Shown here piece by piece: positions 19,475 through 28,533 of a DNA stretch of 64,000 nucleotides (positions within the stretch are counted from its first letter, which is position 1; every line of letters begins with the position of its first letter). The notes under the pieces were generated by a model. It did no database searches. It worked only from the letters and a program-made list of their open reading frames with translations, and was not told the DNA's origin. The DNA lies in assembly GCF_035325925.1 (NCBI RefSeq), contig NZ_DAOKZA010000014.1, positions 24,026 to 88,025 on the forward strand, read 5' to 3'. The translations under genes were made by a program, and so were the position numbers. The DNA is from Calidifontimicrobium sp035325925. Its GTDB lineage: Bacteria > Pseudomonadota > Gammaproteobacteria > Burkholderiales > Burkholderiaceae_C.

Positions 19475-20295
19475 TGGTCCATCTCGCTTTCGTGCCAGCC
19501 GCCCAGCGCCCACTTCGACAGCGCCGCCATCGCCATGAACAGCACGATGCCGGTAGCGGTGATCAGCAGCAGCGCCGCGAACAGCCGCGGGATGTTGAGC
19601 TGGAAGCCCGACTGCAGGATCTGGTACGCCAGCCCCGACGCGGTGCCTCCGGTGCCGGCGACGAACTCGGCGACCACCGCGCCGATCAGCGCCAGACCGC
19701 TCGAGATGCGCAGGCCGCCGAAGAAGTACGGCAGCGCCGAGGGCACGCGCAGCCGCATCAGCGTCTGCCAGCGGTTCGCGCGGTTGAGCTTGAACAGGTT
19801 CTTCAGCCCCGGGTTGACGCTGCGCAGGCCGAGGATCGTGTTGCTGATGATCGGGAACAGCGCGACGATGGTCGCGCAGATCACCATCGCCGGGATCGGG
19901 TCGCGAACCCAGATGATGATCAGCGGCGCGATCGCGACGATCGGCGTGACCTGCAGGATGATCGCGTACGGGAACAGGCTGACCTCGATCAGCTTGCTCT
20001 GCACGAACAGGAACGCCGCGGCCACGCCCAGCACGACGGCCAGCGCGAACGCGGCGAAGGTGATCTTCAGCGTCGTCATCAGCGCCGACGACAGCAGCGC
20101 CCAGTCGGCGACCAGCGTGCGCGCGATCTCCAGCGGCGACGGCACCAGGTAGGCCGGCACCTCGAACCAGGTGCACACGGCCTGCCACAGCGCGATCAGC
20201 AGCACGCCCAGGGTGGCCGGTGCGCCGACGCGCACGGTGGTGCGGTCGGCCAGCGCCGGCACGTCGCCGGCGGTGACGGTGGGGGTGGCGCTCAT
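19471..20295 (-). CDS. ABC transporter permease (NMT1/SsuC/TauC type)
   Basis: A 274-residue inner-membrane permease with about six transmembrane segments. The BPD-transport EAA-type loop lies near LKNLFKLNRANRWQTLMRLRVPSALPYFFGGLRI. It matches permeases for nitrate, taurine, sulfonates and pyrimidines. It forms the importer with the ATPase and binding protein encoded just upstream, and overlaps the amidohydrolase gene by 4 bp. Confidence 0.92.
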   Translation of the reverse strand: MSATPTVTAGDVPALADRTTVRVGAPATLGVLLIALWQAVCTWFEVPAYLVPSPLEIARTLVADWALLSSALMTTLKITFAAFALAVVLGVAAAFLFVQSKLIEVSLFPYAIILQVTPIVAIAPLIIIWVRDPIPAMVICATIVALFPIISNTILGLRSVNPGLKNLFKLNRANRWQTLMRLRVPSALPYFFGGLRISSGLALIGAVVAEFVAGTGGTASGLAYQILQSGFQLNIPRLFAALLLITATGIVLFMAMAALSKWALGGWHESEMDH

Positions 20296-20323
20296 GGGGT
20301 TCTCCGGCGGTGGGCGGCGGCGC

Positions 20324-21163
<840 letters not shown>

Positions 21164-21188
21164 TCGCTGGCTCCCGGTGGTGGCCGCG

Positions 21189-22175
21189 TCAGGGCATGAT
21201 GCCCAGGTCCTTGACGAACTTCGTCGTGTACGCGCGCTTCCAGTCGGTGTCGGGCTTGAGCAGCCCCCACTCGACCATGAACTTCGCGGTGCGCTCCCAG
21301 CGCTCGTCGGTCATGATGCCGATACCCAGCCTGGCCGCGTCGCCGCCGGTGACCACGCCCATCTCCTTGAGCTTGGCCAGCCCGAAGGCCAGCTGGCCGT
21401 CGGTCATGTTCGGGTTGTCCTTCTTGATCAGCTCGTTGGCCGGCGCCGGGTTCGCGAGGTAGCTCTTCCAGCCCTCGATCGACGCGCGCACGAAGCGCTG
21501 CACCACGTCGGGCTTCTCGTCGACCATCTTGCGCGTCGTCGTCAGCGCCTGCGTGTACGGCGGGTAGCCGTGCGCCGACAGCAGGAAGAAGTTGGTCTTC
21601 AGCCCGCGCTGCTGCGCCTGGTACGGCTCGGACGACGGGAACGCCTGCTGCACGATGTTGCGGTCGGCGAAGAACGGCTGCATGTTGAAGGTGTACGGAC
21701 GCATGTGCGCGTCGGTCAGGCCGTACTTCTTCTTCACCCACGGCCACCAGTAGGTGGTGCCGGTGCCGGCGACGAGCACCGTGCGGTCCTTCAGCTGCGA
21801 CAGGTCGGTGACGTCGTCGTGCGCCAGCAGGCCCTGGATGTCGAACTGAAACGGCGCCGCGACGGTGACCAGCGGGAAGCCGCGCTCGACGCCCGACAGC
21901 ACCGCGAAGTCGTAGTTCATGACGAAGTCGCTCTGCCCGGCCAGCAGCAGCTGGATGCCGTTGACCTGCGGCCCGCCCATGCGGATCGTCACGTCGAGCC
22001 CGTGCTTCTTGTAGATCCCGGTGGCCAGCGCCTGATACAGCCCGCCGTGTTCGGCCTGCGCGAACCAGGTCGTGGTCACGCTCACCTTGTCCTGCGCGTG
22101 CACCGCGGCGCCGGCGGCGATCAGCAGCGCCGCCGCCAGTCCACGTCCCCATCGCATCAGCATCGAATGCGCCAT
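21189..22175 (-). CDS. ABC transporter substrate-binding protein (NMT1/ThiY-like)
   Basis: A 328-residue periplasmic binding protein. The signal peptide is RGLAAALLIAAGAAVHAQ, and the mature domain starts DKVSVTTTWFAQAEHGGLYQAL. This resembles NMT1/THI5-like proteins that bind thiamine precursors, pyrimidines or related heterocycles. The ATG at 22175 is supported by AGGAGA upstream. It is first in the five-gene minus-strand operon (SBP, ATPase, permease, amidohydrolase, UbiX) and divergent from the LysR gene, which probably controls it. Confidence 0.92.
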   Translation of the reverse strand: MAHSMLMRWGRGLAAALLIAAGAAVHAQDKVSVTTTWFAQAEHGGLYQALATGIYKKHGLDVTIRMGGPQVNGIQLLLAGQSDFVMNYDFAVLSGVERGFPLVTVAAPFQFDIQGLLAHDDVTDLSQLKDRTVLVAGTGTTYWWPWVKKKYGLTDAHMRPYTFNMQPFFADRNIVQQAFPSSEPYQAQQRGLKTNFFLLSAHGYPPYTQALTTTRKMVDEKPDVVQRFVRASIEGWKSYLANPAPANELIKKDNPNMTDGQLAFGLAKLKEMGVVTGGDAARLGIGIMTDERWERTAKFMVEWGLLKPDTDWKRAYTTKFVKDLGIMP

Positions 22176-22225
22176 TCGTCGTCTCCTGTTGCATGTGCTC
22201 TGTCGGCACGGTGGTCGAAACCGTC

Positions 22226-22241
22226 GATGCATCGTTGCATC
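22226..22241. promoter_or_regulatory. Inverted repeat in the ABC-operon/LysR divergent promoter
   Basis: GATGCA and TGCATC flank a TCGT spacer, a perfect 16-bp dyad in the 118-bp gap between the divergent binding-protein and LysR genes. LysR-type regulators commonly bind such dyads in their own divergent promoter. It is the best candidate site for the adjacent LysR protein. Confidence 0.5.
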
Positions 22242-22293
22242 TCATCGCTCATCGAGGAACGGGCATACTGGGATAAGTTGATCAGGTGAACCT

Positions 22294-23199
22294 ATGAATG
22301 TGACGCTGCGCCAGTTGCGCGCCTTCATCGCCGTCGCCGAGGCGCAGCACTTCACGCGCGCCGCCGAGCGGCTCGACCTGTCGCAGTCGTCGGTGAGCAC
22401 ACTGGTGCGCGAGCTCGAGGAGAACCTCGGCCTGCGCCTGTTCGACCGCCACACGCGCATGCTGCGGCTGACCCACGCCGGGGCCGAGATCCTGCCGCTG
22501 GCGCGCAAGGCCATGGCCGATCTCGACAGCGTACTCGGCAGCTCGGCCGAACTGCGCACGCTCGGGCGCGGGCGCGTGTCGATCGCCGCCGCGTCGCTGC
22601 AGGCGGCACTGATGCTACCGCCGGTGATGCGCCGCTACGCCGAGGACAATCCCGGCGTCAAGGTCAACCTCTACGACGTGCCCGAGCACGAGGTGATCGA
22701 GAAGGTGCGCACCGGCGAGGTCGACTTCGGCCTCGGCTCGGACACCGGGGCGCAGCGCGACATCAGCGCGCGGCTGCTCGTCACCGACGTGTTCGTCGCC
22801 GTGATGCGCCCGGACCACGCGTTCGCGCGGCGCAGGGAGCTGAGCTGGCGCGACATCGCGCCGATCCCGCTGATCGGCCCGCCGCCGGGCAACGCGGTGC
22901 GCGAGCAGCTCGACTTCGCGCTGGCGCACGAGGGCATCAGGCTCGAACGGCGCTACGAGGTCGCGCTGCCGCTGACGATCCTGGGCATGGTCGAGGCGGG
23001 GCTGGGCATCGCGGTGATGACCTCGGCGATGTCGCGGCTGGCGCGTGCGCTGGGGCTGGTGACGCGTCCCGTGACCAAGCCGCGCGTCGAGCGCGAGATC
23101 TCGCTGCTGTTCCACGCCGACCGCTCGCTGTCGCCGGCGGCGCAGAACTTCCGCGACCTGCTGTTCGCCAGCCGCGACAGCTTCGGCGACGGCGAATAG
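22294..23199 (+). CDS. LysR-family transcriptional regulator
   Basis: A 301-residue LysR regulator. The N-terminal winged helix-turn-helix covers MNVTLRQLRAFIAVAEAQHF through LEENLGLRLFDRHTR, and an effector-binding domain follows from about residue 90. Divergent transcription from the ABC importer operon suggests that it senses the imported compound or a breakdown product. A possible -10 (CATACT) and a weak AGGTG ribosome site lie just upstream. Confidence 0.92.
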   Translation: MNVTLRQLRAFIAVAEAQHFTRAAERLDLSQSSVSTLVRELEENLGLRLFDRHTRMLRLTHAGAEILPLARKAMADLDSVLGSSAELRTLGRGRVSIAAASLQAALMLPPVMRRYAEDNPGVKVNLYDVPEHEVIEKVRTGEVDFGLGSDTGAQRDISARLLVTDVFVAVMRPDHAFARRRELSWRDIAPIPLIGPPPGNAVREQLDFALAHEGIRLERRYEVALPLTILGMVEAGLGIAVMTSAMSRLARALGLVTRPVTKPRVEREISLLFHADRSLSPAAQNFRDLLFASRDSFGDGE

Positions 23200-23251
23200 C
23201 GTCGCGCGCGCGACAGCCGCCGCGTCGCGGCGCTGAGACGATCGGGCTGCC

Positions 23252-24520
23252 ATGGACTTCTCGCCCTCGACCACCAGCGTCGCGCTGCAGCAGCGCCTGC
23301 AGCGCTTCATGGACGACCTGCTGCTGCCGTCGCTGGCCGACTGGCACCGCTGGGCCGACGCCGGGGCGTACCCGTTCGACGTGCTCGAGCCGCTGCAGGC
23401 GCAGGCGCGCGCGCTCGGGCTGTGGAACCTGTGCCAGCCGACGCTGCGCCCCGACCAGCCGGGCACGCGGCTCGACCACCTCGACTACGCGCCGCTCGCC
23501 GAGACGATGGGACGCGTGCCGTGGTCGGCGGAGGTTTTCAACTGCCAGGCGCCCGACAGCGGCAACGTCGAGCTGCTGCAGCGCTTCGCGACGCCGGCGC
23601 AGCGCGAGCGCTGGCTGGCCCCGCTGCTGCGCGGCGAGATCCGTTCGTGCTTCGCGATGAGCGAGCCCGACGTCGCGTCGTCGGACCCGACGCAGCTGGC
23701 CACGCGACTCGAGCGCGACGGCGACGGCTGGCGCCTGAACGGACGCAAGTGGTTCGTCACCGGCGCCGCGCACCCGCTGTGCCGCGTCGCGCTGGTGCTG
23801 GCGCGCCACGCCGACGCACTCGACGCGCACCGCGCGCACTCGATCGTCACGGTGCCTTTCGACACCCCCGGGCTGGCCGTCGAGCGCAACATCCCGGTGC
23901 TCGACCACGTCGCGCTCGAAGGCCACTGCGAGATCGTGCTGCGCGACGTGCGCGTCGGCGCCGGCGACCTGCTCGGCGAGACCGGCGCCGGCTTCGCGAT
24001 GGCGCAGACGCGGCTCGGCCCCGGGCGTGTGCACCACGCGATGCGCAGCATCGGCCAGTGCGAGCTGGCGCTCGAACTGATGTGCGAGCGCGCGCTCGAA
24101 CGCCGCGCCTTCGGCGAGCGCATCGGCGACTTCGCCAACGTGCGCGACTGGATCGCGCACTCGCGCGTCGAGATCGACCAGGCGCGGCTGCTGGTGCTGC
24201 GCACCGCGTGGCGGCTCGACCGCGACGGCGGCGACGCGGCGCGCATCGACGCGTCGGCGATCAAGCTGGTCACCGCGCAGCTGCAGACGCGGGTGCTCGA
24301 CCGCGCGATCCAGGTGTTCGGCGCGATGGGGCTGTCACCCGACACGCCGCTGGCGCGGCTGTGGAGCTGGGGCCGCGCGCTGCGCCTGCTCGACGGCCCC
24401 GACGAGGTGCACCTGCGCGGCATCGCGCGCGCCGAGCTGGCGCGCGCCCGCGCGCGCGGCGCGGCCAACGCGGTGCACCTGCGGCGCTGGCTGCCGGCGG
24501 CGCACGGCGACGCCGGCTGA
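23252..24520 (+). CDS. Acyl-CoA dehydrogenase (ACAD10/11-like)
   Basis: A 422-residue FAD enzyme for alpha,beta-desaturation of an acyl-CoA. The middle domain contains CFAMSEPDVASSDPTQLATR and GRKWFVTGAAHPLC. The C-terminal helical domain contains RAFGERIGDFANVRDWIA, IQVFGAMGLSPDTPLARLW and LLDGPDEVH. The last motif is typical of the ACAD10/11-like branch and has Asp at the place where medium-chain enzymes carry the catalytic Glu. No ribosome site precedes the ATG, and the leader may be very short. It converges with the rhodanese gene across a 15-bp gap. Confidence 0.9.
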   Translation: MDFSPSTTSVALQQRLQRFMDDLLLPSLADWHRWADAGAYPFDVLEPLQAQARALGLWNLCQPTLRPDQPGTRLDHLDYAPLAETMGRVPWSAEVFNCQAPDSGNVELLQRFATPAQRERWLAPLLRGEIRSCFAMSEPDVASSDPTQLATRLERDGDGWRLNGRKWFVTGAAHPLCRVALVLARHADALDAHRAHSIVTVPFDTPGLAVERNIPVLDHVALEGHCEIVLRDVRVGAGDLLGETGAGFAMAQTRLGPGRVHHAMRSIGQCELALELMCERALERRAFGERIGDFANVRDWIAHSRVEIDQARLLVLRTAWRLDRDGGDAARIDASAIKLVTAQLQTRVLDRAIQVFGAMGLSPDTPLARLWSWGRALRLLDGPDEVHLRGIARAELARARARGAANAVHLRRWLPAAHGDAG

Positions 24521-24535
24521 ACCCGCCCGCGCCCG

Positions 24536-25006
24536 CTACCGCGGGCGCGGGCGCCGCTGCTCGGGGCGCAGCGGCGGCGACAGCCAGGCCTCGGCCGCAT
24601 CGGCGTCGACCGCGTGGCCGGCGCCGTCGACCAGCGGTAACTCGGCGTCGTTCCAGCCGCGCAGGCCGGTGCGCAGCGACGCGACGTCGACGAAGCCCAT
24701 CGCCTGCATCACGTCGGCCGCCAGCAGCGATCGGTGGCCCGAGCGGCACACCACGACGACCTCGGCGTCGCGGCCGCCGGCGAGCACCGGCTCGGTGACG
24801 TCGTGGTCCCACTCGCAGGCCTGCTCGAGCAGCCCGCGCGGCACGTTCAGTGCGCCGGCGATGCGCAGGCGCCCGAACTCCGCGGGCTCGCGCACGTCGA
24901 GCAACAGCGGCGCCGGCGAGCGCTGCAGGCGCTCGCGCAGGTCCCACGGCATCAGCTCGCGCACCCGCGTGCGCGCGTCGTCGAGGAGCTCGTCGTAGCG
25001 TTTCAT
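24536..25006 (-). CDS. Rhodanese-like domain protein
   Basis: A 156-residue single-domain rhodanese (sulfurtransferase). The domain covers about residues 25-125 with LLLDVREPAEFGRLRIAGALNVP and the active-site loop VVCRSGHRS, which holds the catalytic Cys. No signal peptide is seen, so it is cytoplasmic. GGGAGA precedes the ATG at 25006. It is 34 bp after the PLP enzyme gene and may be last in that operon. The sulfur acceptor is unknown. Confidence 0.88.
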   Translation of the reverse strand: MKRYDELLDDARTRVRELMPWDLRERLQRSPAPLLLDVREPAEFGRLRIAGALNVPRGLLEQACEWDHDVTEPVLAGGRDAEVVVVCRSGHRSLLAADVMQAMGFVDVASLRTGLRGWNDAELPLVDGAGHAVDADAAEAWLSPPLRPEQRRPRPR

Positions 25007-25040
25007 GCGTTCTCCCGGATCCCCGCGACGGTGCGCGACG

Positions 25041-26510
25041 TCAACGCCGCGCGCCACGCCGCCGCTGCCAGTCGACGTAGCGCAGCGCCAGGCGCTCGAC
25101 CCAGCCGCGCGCGCCGGGCTGCGCGCCCGGCGCTTCGGCGTGCACGTCCAGCGGCGCCGCGCCCTGCGCGTACTGGCGAACGAACATCTCGCGCACCTGC
25201 CGCCGCACCAGGCCGCGCAGCGGCACGTGCGCGAGCATGCCGTAGGTGGCCGCGCTGCCCCGGCGCGCCAGCGACGGATCGGCGCGCACCTCGGCCACCG
25301 AGGCCGCCAGGTCGGCGAGGTAGCGATCGACCACCGCCGCGTGCTGCGCGGTGACCATCGCGTGCAGCCCCTCGGGGCGCTGCACGCGGTTCACCGACCA
25401 GCCGCGCGCGTCCATGCGGTCGCCCACCGCGTAGATCGCCAGCGCCGGGTCGCTCGAGCCGTAGGCCAGCAGCGGGCCGCTGGGCTCGCCGAGAACGGCC
25501 AGGCCGCCGATCGCCGCCACGCCGTCGCGCAGCCGGGTGAAGGCCTCGTGGGTGCGCAGCGCGAGGTCGCGGTAGCCGTCGGTGCCCAGGCGCTGCAGCG
25601 TCGCCCAGGCCGCGGCGTACGCGCCGCCGGCGCGCGTGCCCAGCAGCGCCGGCGACGCGAACACGCCGCCCGGCCAGTCCTCCTTGACGAAGGCCTGGTG
25701 CGCGAACAGGTCCAGCCGGCGGTAGGTGATCGTCGACGCGCCCTTGGCCGCGTAGCCGTACTTGTGCAAGTCGGTCGAGATCGAGGTCACGCCGGGCACA
25801 CGGTAGTCCCACGGCGGCACCGGCACGCCGTTCATCGCCATGAACGGCAGGATCATCCCGCCGACACAGGCGTCGACGTGCAGCGGCACGCCGCGGCGTG
25901 CCGCGATCTCGCCCATCGCCTCGATCGGGTCGATCGTGCCGTGCGGGTACTCGGGCGCCGAGCCGAGCACCATCACCGTGTCGCGGTCGATCAACGCCTC
26001 GAGCTTCGAGACATCGGCGCGCAGCCGCGCGTCCAGCGGCAGCAGCACCGGCTCGATGTCGAAGTACTCGGCGGCCTTGAACCACGCGACGTGCGCGCTG
26101 ACGGGCAGCACCATGCGCGCGCGCCTGACGCCCCGCGTCGCGCGCGCCAGGTCGCGGTAGGTCTTGGCGGCGAGCAGGCAGCTCTCGGTGCCGCCCGAGG
26201 TGAGCACGCCGCAGGTCGCCGCGTCGCCGTGCTGCAGGCGCGCCACCGCGGCGACGATCTCGCCTTCCATACGCTTGAGGCTCCTGAACGCGCCGGGGTT
26301 CAGCGCGTTGGCCGACGCGTACAGGCGCCAGGCCCGGGCGAGGAACTCGTCGTGCGCCTCGTCGAGCCAGTACACCAGGCTCCACAGCCGGCCGTGGCGG
26401 TAGTCGGGGTCGTCGGCACCGAAGCGCTCGAGGTCGTGCAGCACGGCGTCGGCGGGGCGGCCCGCGGGCGGCAGGCCGTCGTGGGCGGGCGGTGTCGGCG
26501 TGTCGGGCAT
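25041..26510 (-). CDS. PLP-dependent lyase/decarboxylase (sphingosine-phosphate lyase-like)
   Basis: A 489-residue fold-type I PLP enzyme of the group II decarboxylase/sphingosine-1-phosphate lyase branch. Visible are CGVLTSGGTESCLLA for phosphate binding, the Asp in PLHVDACVGGM that pairs with the pyridine nitrogen, and the Schiff-base Lys in SISTDLHKYGYAAKG. A proline-rich N-terminus of about 25 residues precedes the domain. It could decarboxylate an amino acid or cleave a phospho-amino alcohol; the substrate is not evident. It is 5 bp from the DUF819 membrane-protein gene, suggesting a transport/metabolism pair. Confidence 0.85.
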   Translation of the reverse strand: MPDTPTPPAHDGLPPAGRPADAVLHDLERFGADDPDYRHGRLWSLVYWLDEAHDEFLARAWRLYASANALNPGAFRSLKRMEGEIVAAVARLQHGDAATCGVLTSGGTESCLLAAKTYRDLARATRGVRRARMVLPVSAHVAWFKAAEYFDIEPVLLPLDARLRADVSKLEALIDRDTVMVLGSAPEYPHGTIDPIEAMGEIAARRGVPLHVDACVGGMILPFMAMNGVPVPPWDYRVPGVTSISTDLHKYGYAAKGASTITYRRLDLFAHQAFVKEDWPGGVFASPALLGTRAGGAYAAAWATLQRLGTDGYRDLALRTHEAFTRLRDGVAAIGGLAVLGEPSGPLLAYGSSDPALAIYAVGDRMDARGWSVNRVQRPEGLHAMVTAQHAAVVDRYLADLAASVAEVRADPSLARRGSAATYGMLAHVPLRGLVRRQVREMFVRQYAQGAAPLDVHAEAPGAQPGARGWVERLALRYVDWQRRRGARR

Positions 26511-26515
26511 GGCGG

Positions 26516-27679
26516 TCAGGCGTGGCTGCGCATCAGCAGCGCCACGGCGATGCCCAGCTGGGTGCCGATCGCGTAGCCGATGACGCCGGTGCCGATGCCC
26601 GAGGCCAGCAGCTCGCGGCGGCCCAGCGAGCGCGCGACCAGCGGCACGAAGGCCGGCGAGCAGATCGCCGACACCGAGGTGACGAGGAAGGTGCCGGCGT
26701 CGATGCCGGCGATCCGTGCCAGCAGCGCGTGCAGCGCGAGGCTGCCGAACACCGCGGCGACGACGAAGCCCAGCAGCGACAGGTCGGCCCACTCGATCGC
26801 GTCGAGCCGCGCCATCGACGCGACCGCGAAGCTGAACACGTAGATCAGGTACATGCCGGTCTTGTACGACACCGCGAGCCGGCGCACCGCCGGCAGCAGC
26901 GACGCGGCCAGGCCGAAGGTCGCGAGCAGCGCGACGACCAGCGCGGTCGCGTGGGCGCCGCCGACCGCCTCGCCGATGCCCACCGCGGCGGCGACGACGA
27001 GCGCCGCCACGCCCAGGCTGCGCACCGCGCCGACCAGCCCGGCGCGCGTCAGCAGCTCGCGGTAGTCGTCGTCGTGCGCCGAGCCGGCGTCGCCGTCGAC
27101 GGGTTCGCCCGCGCCCGAGCGGGTCGCGGCGGGCGGCGGGCGCAGCCAGCGCGCCGCCAGCCGCGGCGCCAGCGTCAGCATGAACAACAGGTAGGCGGCA
27201 CCGACCGCGGTGTCGAACGCGTTGAACACGAGGTAGCGCGTGTCGTCGACGCCGAGCCCGGTCTTGATCGCCGCCAGGTTCGGCGTGCCCCCGGTGTACA
27301 CGCCCACCGCGAGCCCTGCCAGTTCGTGCGCGGCGGCCACGCCTTGCGCGCGCCACGCGAAGGCCAGCGCCACCGCGACGGCCACCACCGACAGCACCGC
27401 CAGCGCCATCGACACCAGCGCACGCCCGGCGATGCGCGACCACGCGCGCAGGTCCACCGTGAACAGGATCATCGGCAGCGCCAGCGCGATCGCCGCCTCC
27501 GACACCGCTTTCTGCACCGGCAGCCCCGAAGCCGGCAGCGGGCCGAGGTTGCCGGCCAGCAGCCCGGCCGCGTAACACAGCACGATCGCGCCGACCCGGT
27601 GCGCCCACGCCTGGCGCTGCACCAGCGCCAGCGCGAGCGCCGGCACGGCGAGGAACACGAGCACGAGCAGCGCGGTCAT
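26516..27679 (-). CDS. DUF819 family membrane protein
   Basis: A 387-residue polytopic membrane protein, about ten to eleven hydrophobic helices, of the DUF819 (YjcL-like) family. A family-like motif is VYTGGTPNLAAIKTGLGVD near residue 130. A second repeat-like feature, VTSVSAICSPAFVPLVARSLG, occurs near residue 340, consistent with inverted-repeat transporters. A charged loop of about 25 residues (SGAGEPVDGDAGSAHDDD) splits the halves. The ATG at 27679 is used because AAGGGTG precedes it; a GTG one codon earlier is too close. Transport role is inferred only. Confidence 0.85.
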   Translation of the reverse strand: MTALLVLVFLAVPALALALVQRQAWAHRVGAIVLCYAAGLLAGNLGPLPASGLPVQKAVSEAAIALALPMILFTVDLRAWSRIAGRALVSMALAVLSVVAVAVALAFAWRAQGVAAAHELAGLAVGVYTGGTPNLAAIKTGLGVDDTRYLVFNAFDTAVGAAYLLFMLTLAPRLAARWLRPPPAATRSGAGEPVDGDAGSAHDDDYRELLTRAGLVGAVRSLGVAALVVAAAVGIGEAVGGAHATALVVALLATFGLAASLLPAVRRLAVSYKTGMYLIYVFSFAVASMARLDAIEWADLSLLGFVVAAVFGSLALHALLARIAGIDAGTFLVTSVSAICSPAFVPLVARSLGRRELLASGIGTGVIGYAIGTQLGIAVALLMRSHA

Positions 27680-27685
27680 CACCCT

Positions 27686-28411
27686 TCAGCCGCCATGTTC
27701 GCGCGCCCAGGCCTGGTAACGCGCCGCGTGCACGGCGTCCGGCGGGTACAGCCCCGGCAGCGCCGCGCCGCCTTCGACCTCGCGCATGATCCAGCCCTCG
27801 AGCCGCTCCTGTTCGACGGCTTCGGCGGCGACCGCGTCGAGCAGCGCCGCCGGGATCAGCACCGCGCCGTCGCCGTCTGCGACGATCACGTCGTCCGGGA
27901 ACACCGCGACGCCGCCGCAGCCGACCGGCTGCTGCCAGCCGACGAAGGTCAGCCCCGCCACCGAGGGCGGCGCCGCGGTGCCGCCGCACCACACCGGCAA
28001 CCCGGTGCCGAGCACGCCGGCGGCGTCGCGCACGACGCCGTCGGTGACCAGCGCCGCGACGCCGCGCCGCCGCATGCGCGCGCACAGGATGTCGCCGAAG
28101 ATGCCGGCGTCGGTCACGCCGATCGCGCCGACCACCGCGATGCACCCGGCGGGCATCGCCTCGATCGCCGCGCGCGTCGACACCGGCGCGCCCCACGACG
28201 CCGGTGTCGCCAGGTCCTCGCGCGCCGGCACGAAGCGCAGCGTGAACGCGCGACCGACCCGCCGCGGCGCCGGCGCCGCCAGCGGTCGCGCACCGCGAAT
28301 CCAGACGTTGCGCAGGCCCCTCTTCAGCAGCACGGTGGTCAGCGTCGCCGTCGACACGGCTTCGAGCGCGCGTTGCAGGTCGGTGTCCAGCGGCGGCATC
28401 TCGGCGGGCAT
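27686..28411 (-). CDS. RraA-like/4-hydroxy-4-methyl-2-oxoglutarate aldolase-type protein
   Basis: A 241-residue RraA/HMG-aldolase fold protein, longer than RraA itself (about 160) and in the range of the RraA-like aldolases. Recognisable stretches are ISTATLTTVLLKRG-like STATLTTVLLKRGLRNVWI, FGDILCARMRRRGVAALVTDGVVRD with the divalent metal-binding Asp, and DVIVADGDGAVLIP. Members cleave 4-hydroxy-2-oxo acids. It is first in the operon with the DUF819, PLP and rhodanese genes (gaps of 6, 5 and 34 bp) and divergent from a TonB receptor. Confidence 0.82.
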   Translation of the reverse strand: MPAEMPPLDTDLQRALEAVSTATLTTVLLKRGLRNVWIRGARPLAAPAPRRVGRAFTLRFVPAREDLATPASWGAPVSTRAAIEAMPAGCIAVVGAIGVTDAGIFGDILCARMRRRGVAALVTDGVVRDAAGVLGTGLPVWCGGTAAPPSVAGLTFVGWQQPVGCGGVAVFPDDVIVADGDGAVLIPAALLDAVAAEAVEQERLEGWIMREVEGGAALPGLYPPDAVHAARYQAWAREHGG

Positions 28412-28533
28412 CGCGGTCCTCGGCGGTCGTGGCGCGGCGCATTGTCGGCCCGAACGCCGCGCGACGGCCAGCGACCGGCGCGCGGCAACCCCGGGCCTGC
28501 GCGGGCCGGGCAGGCCTCCTACACTCGCGCGCC

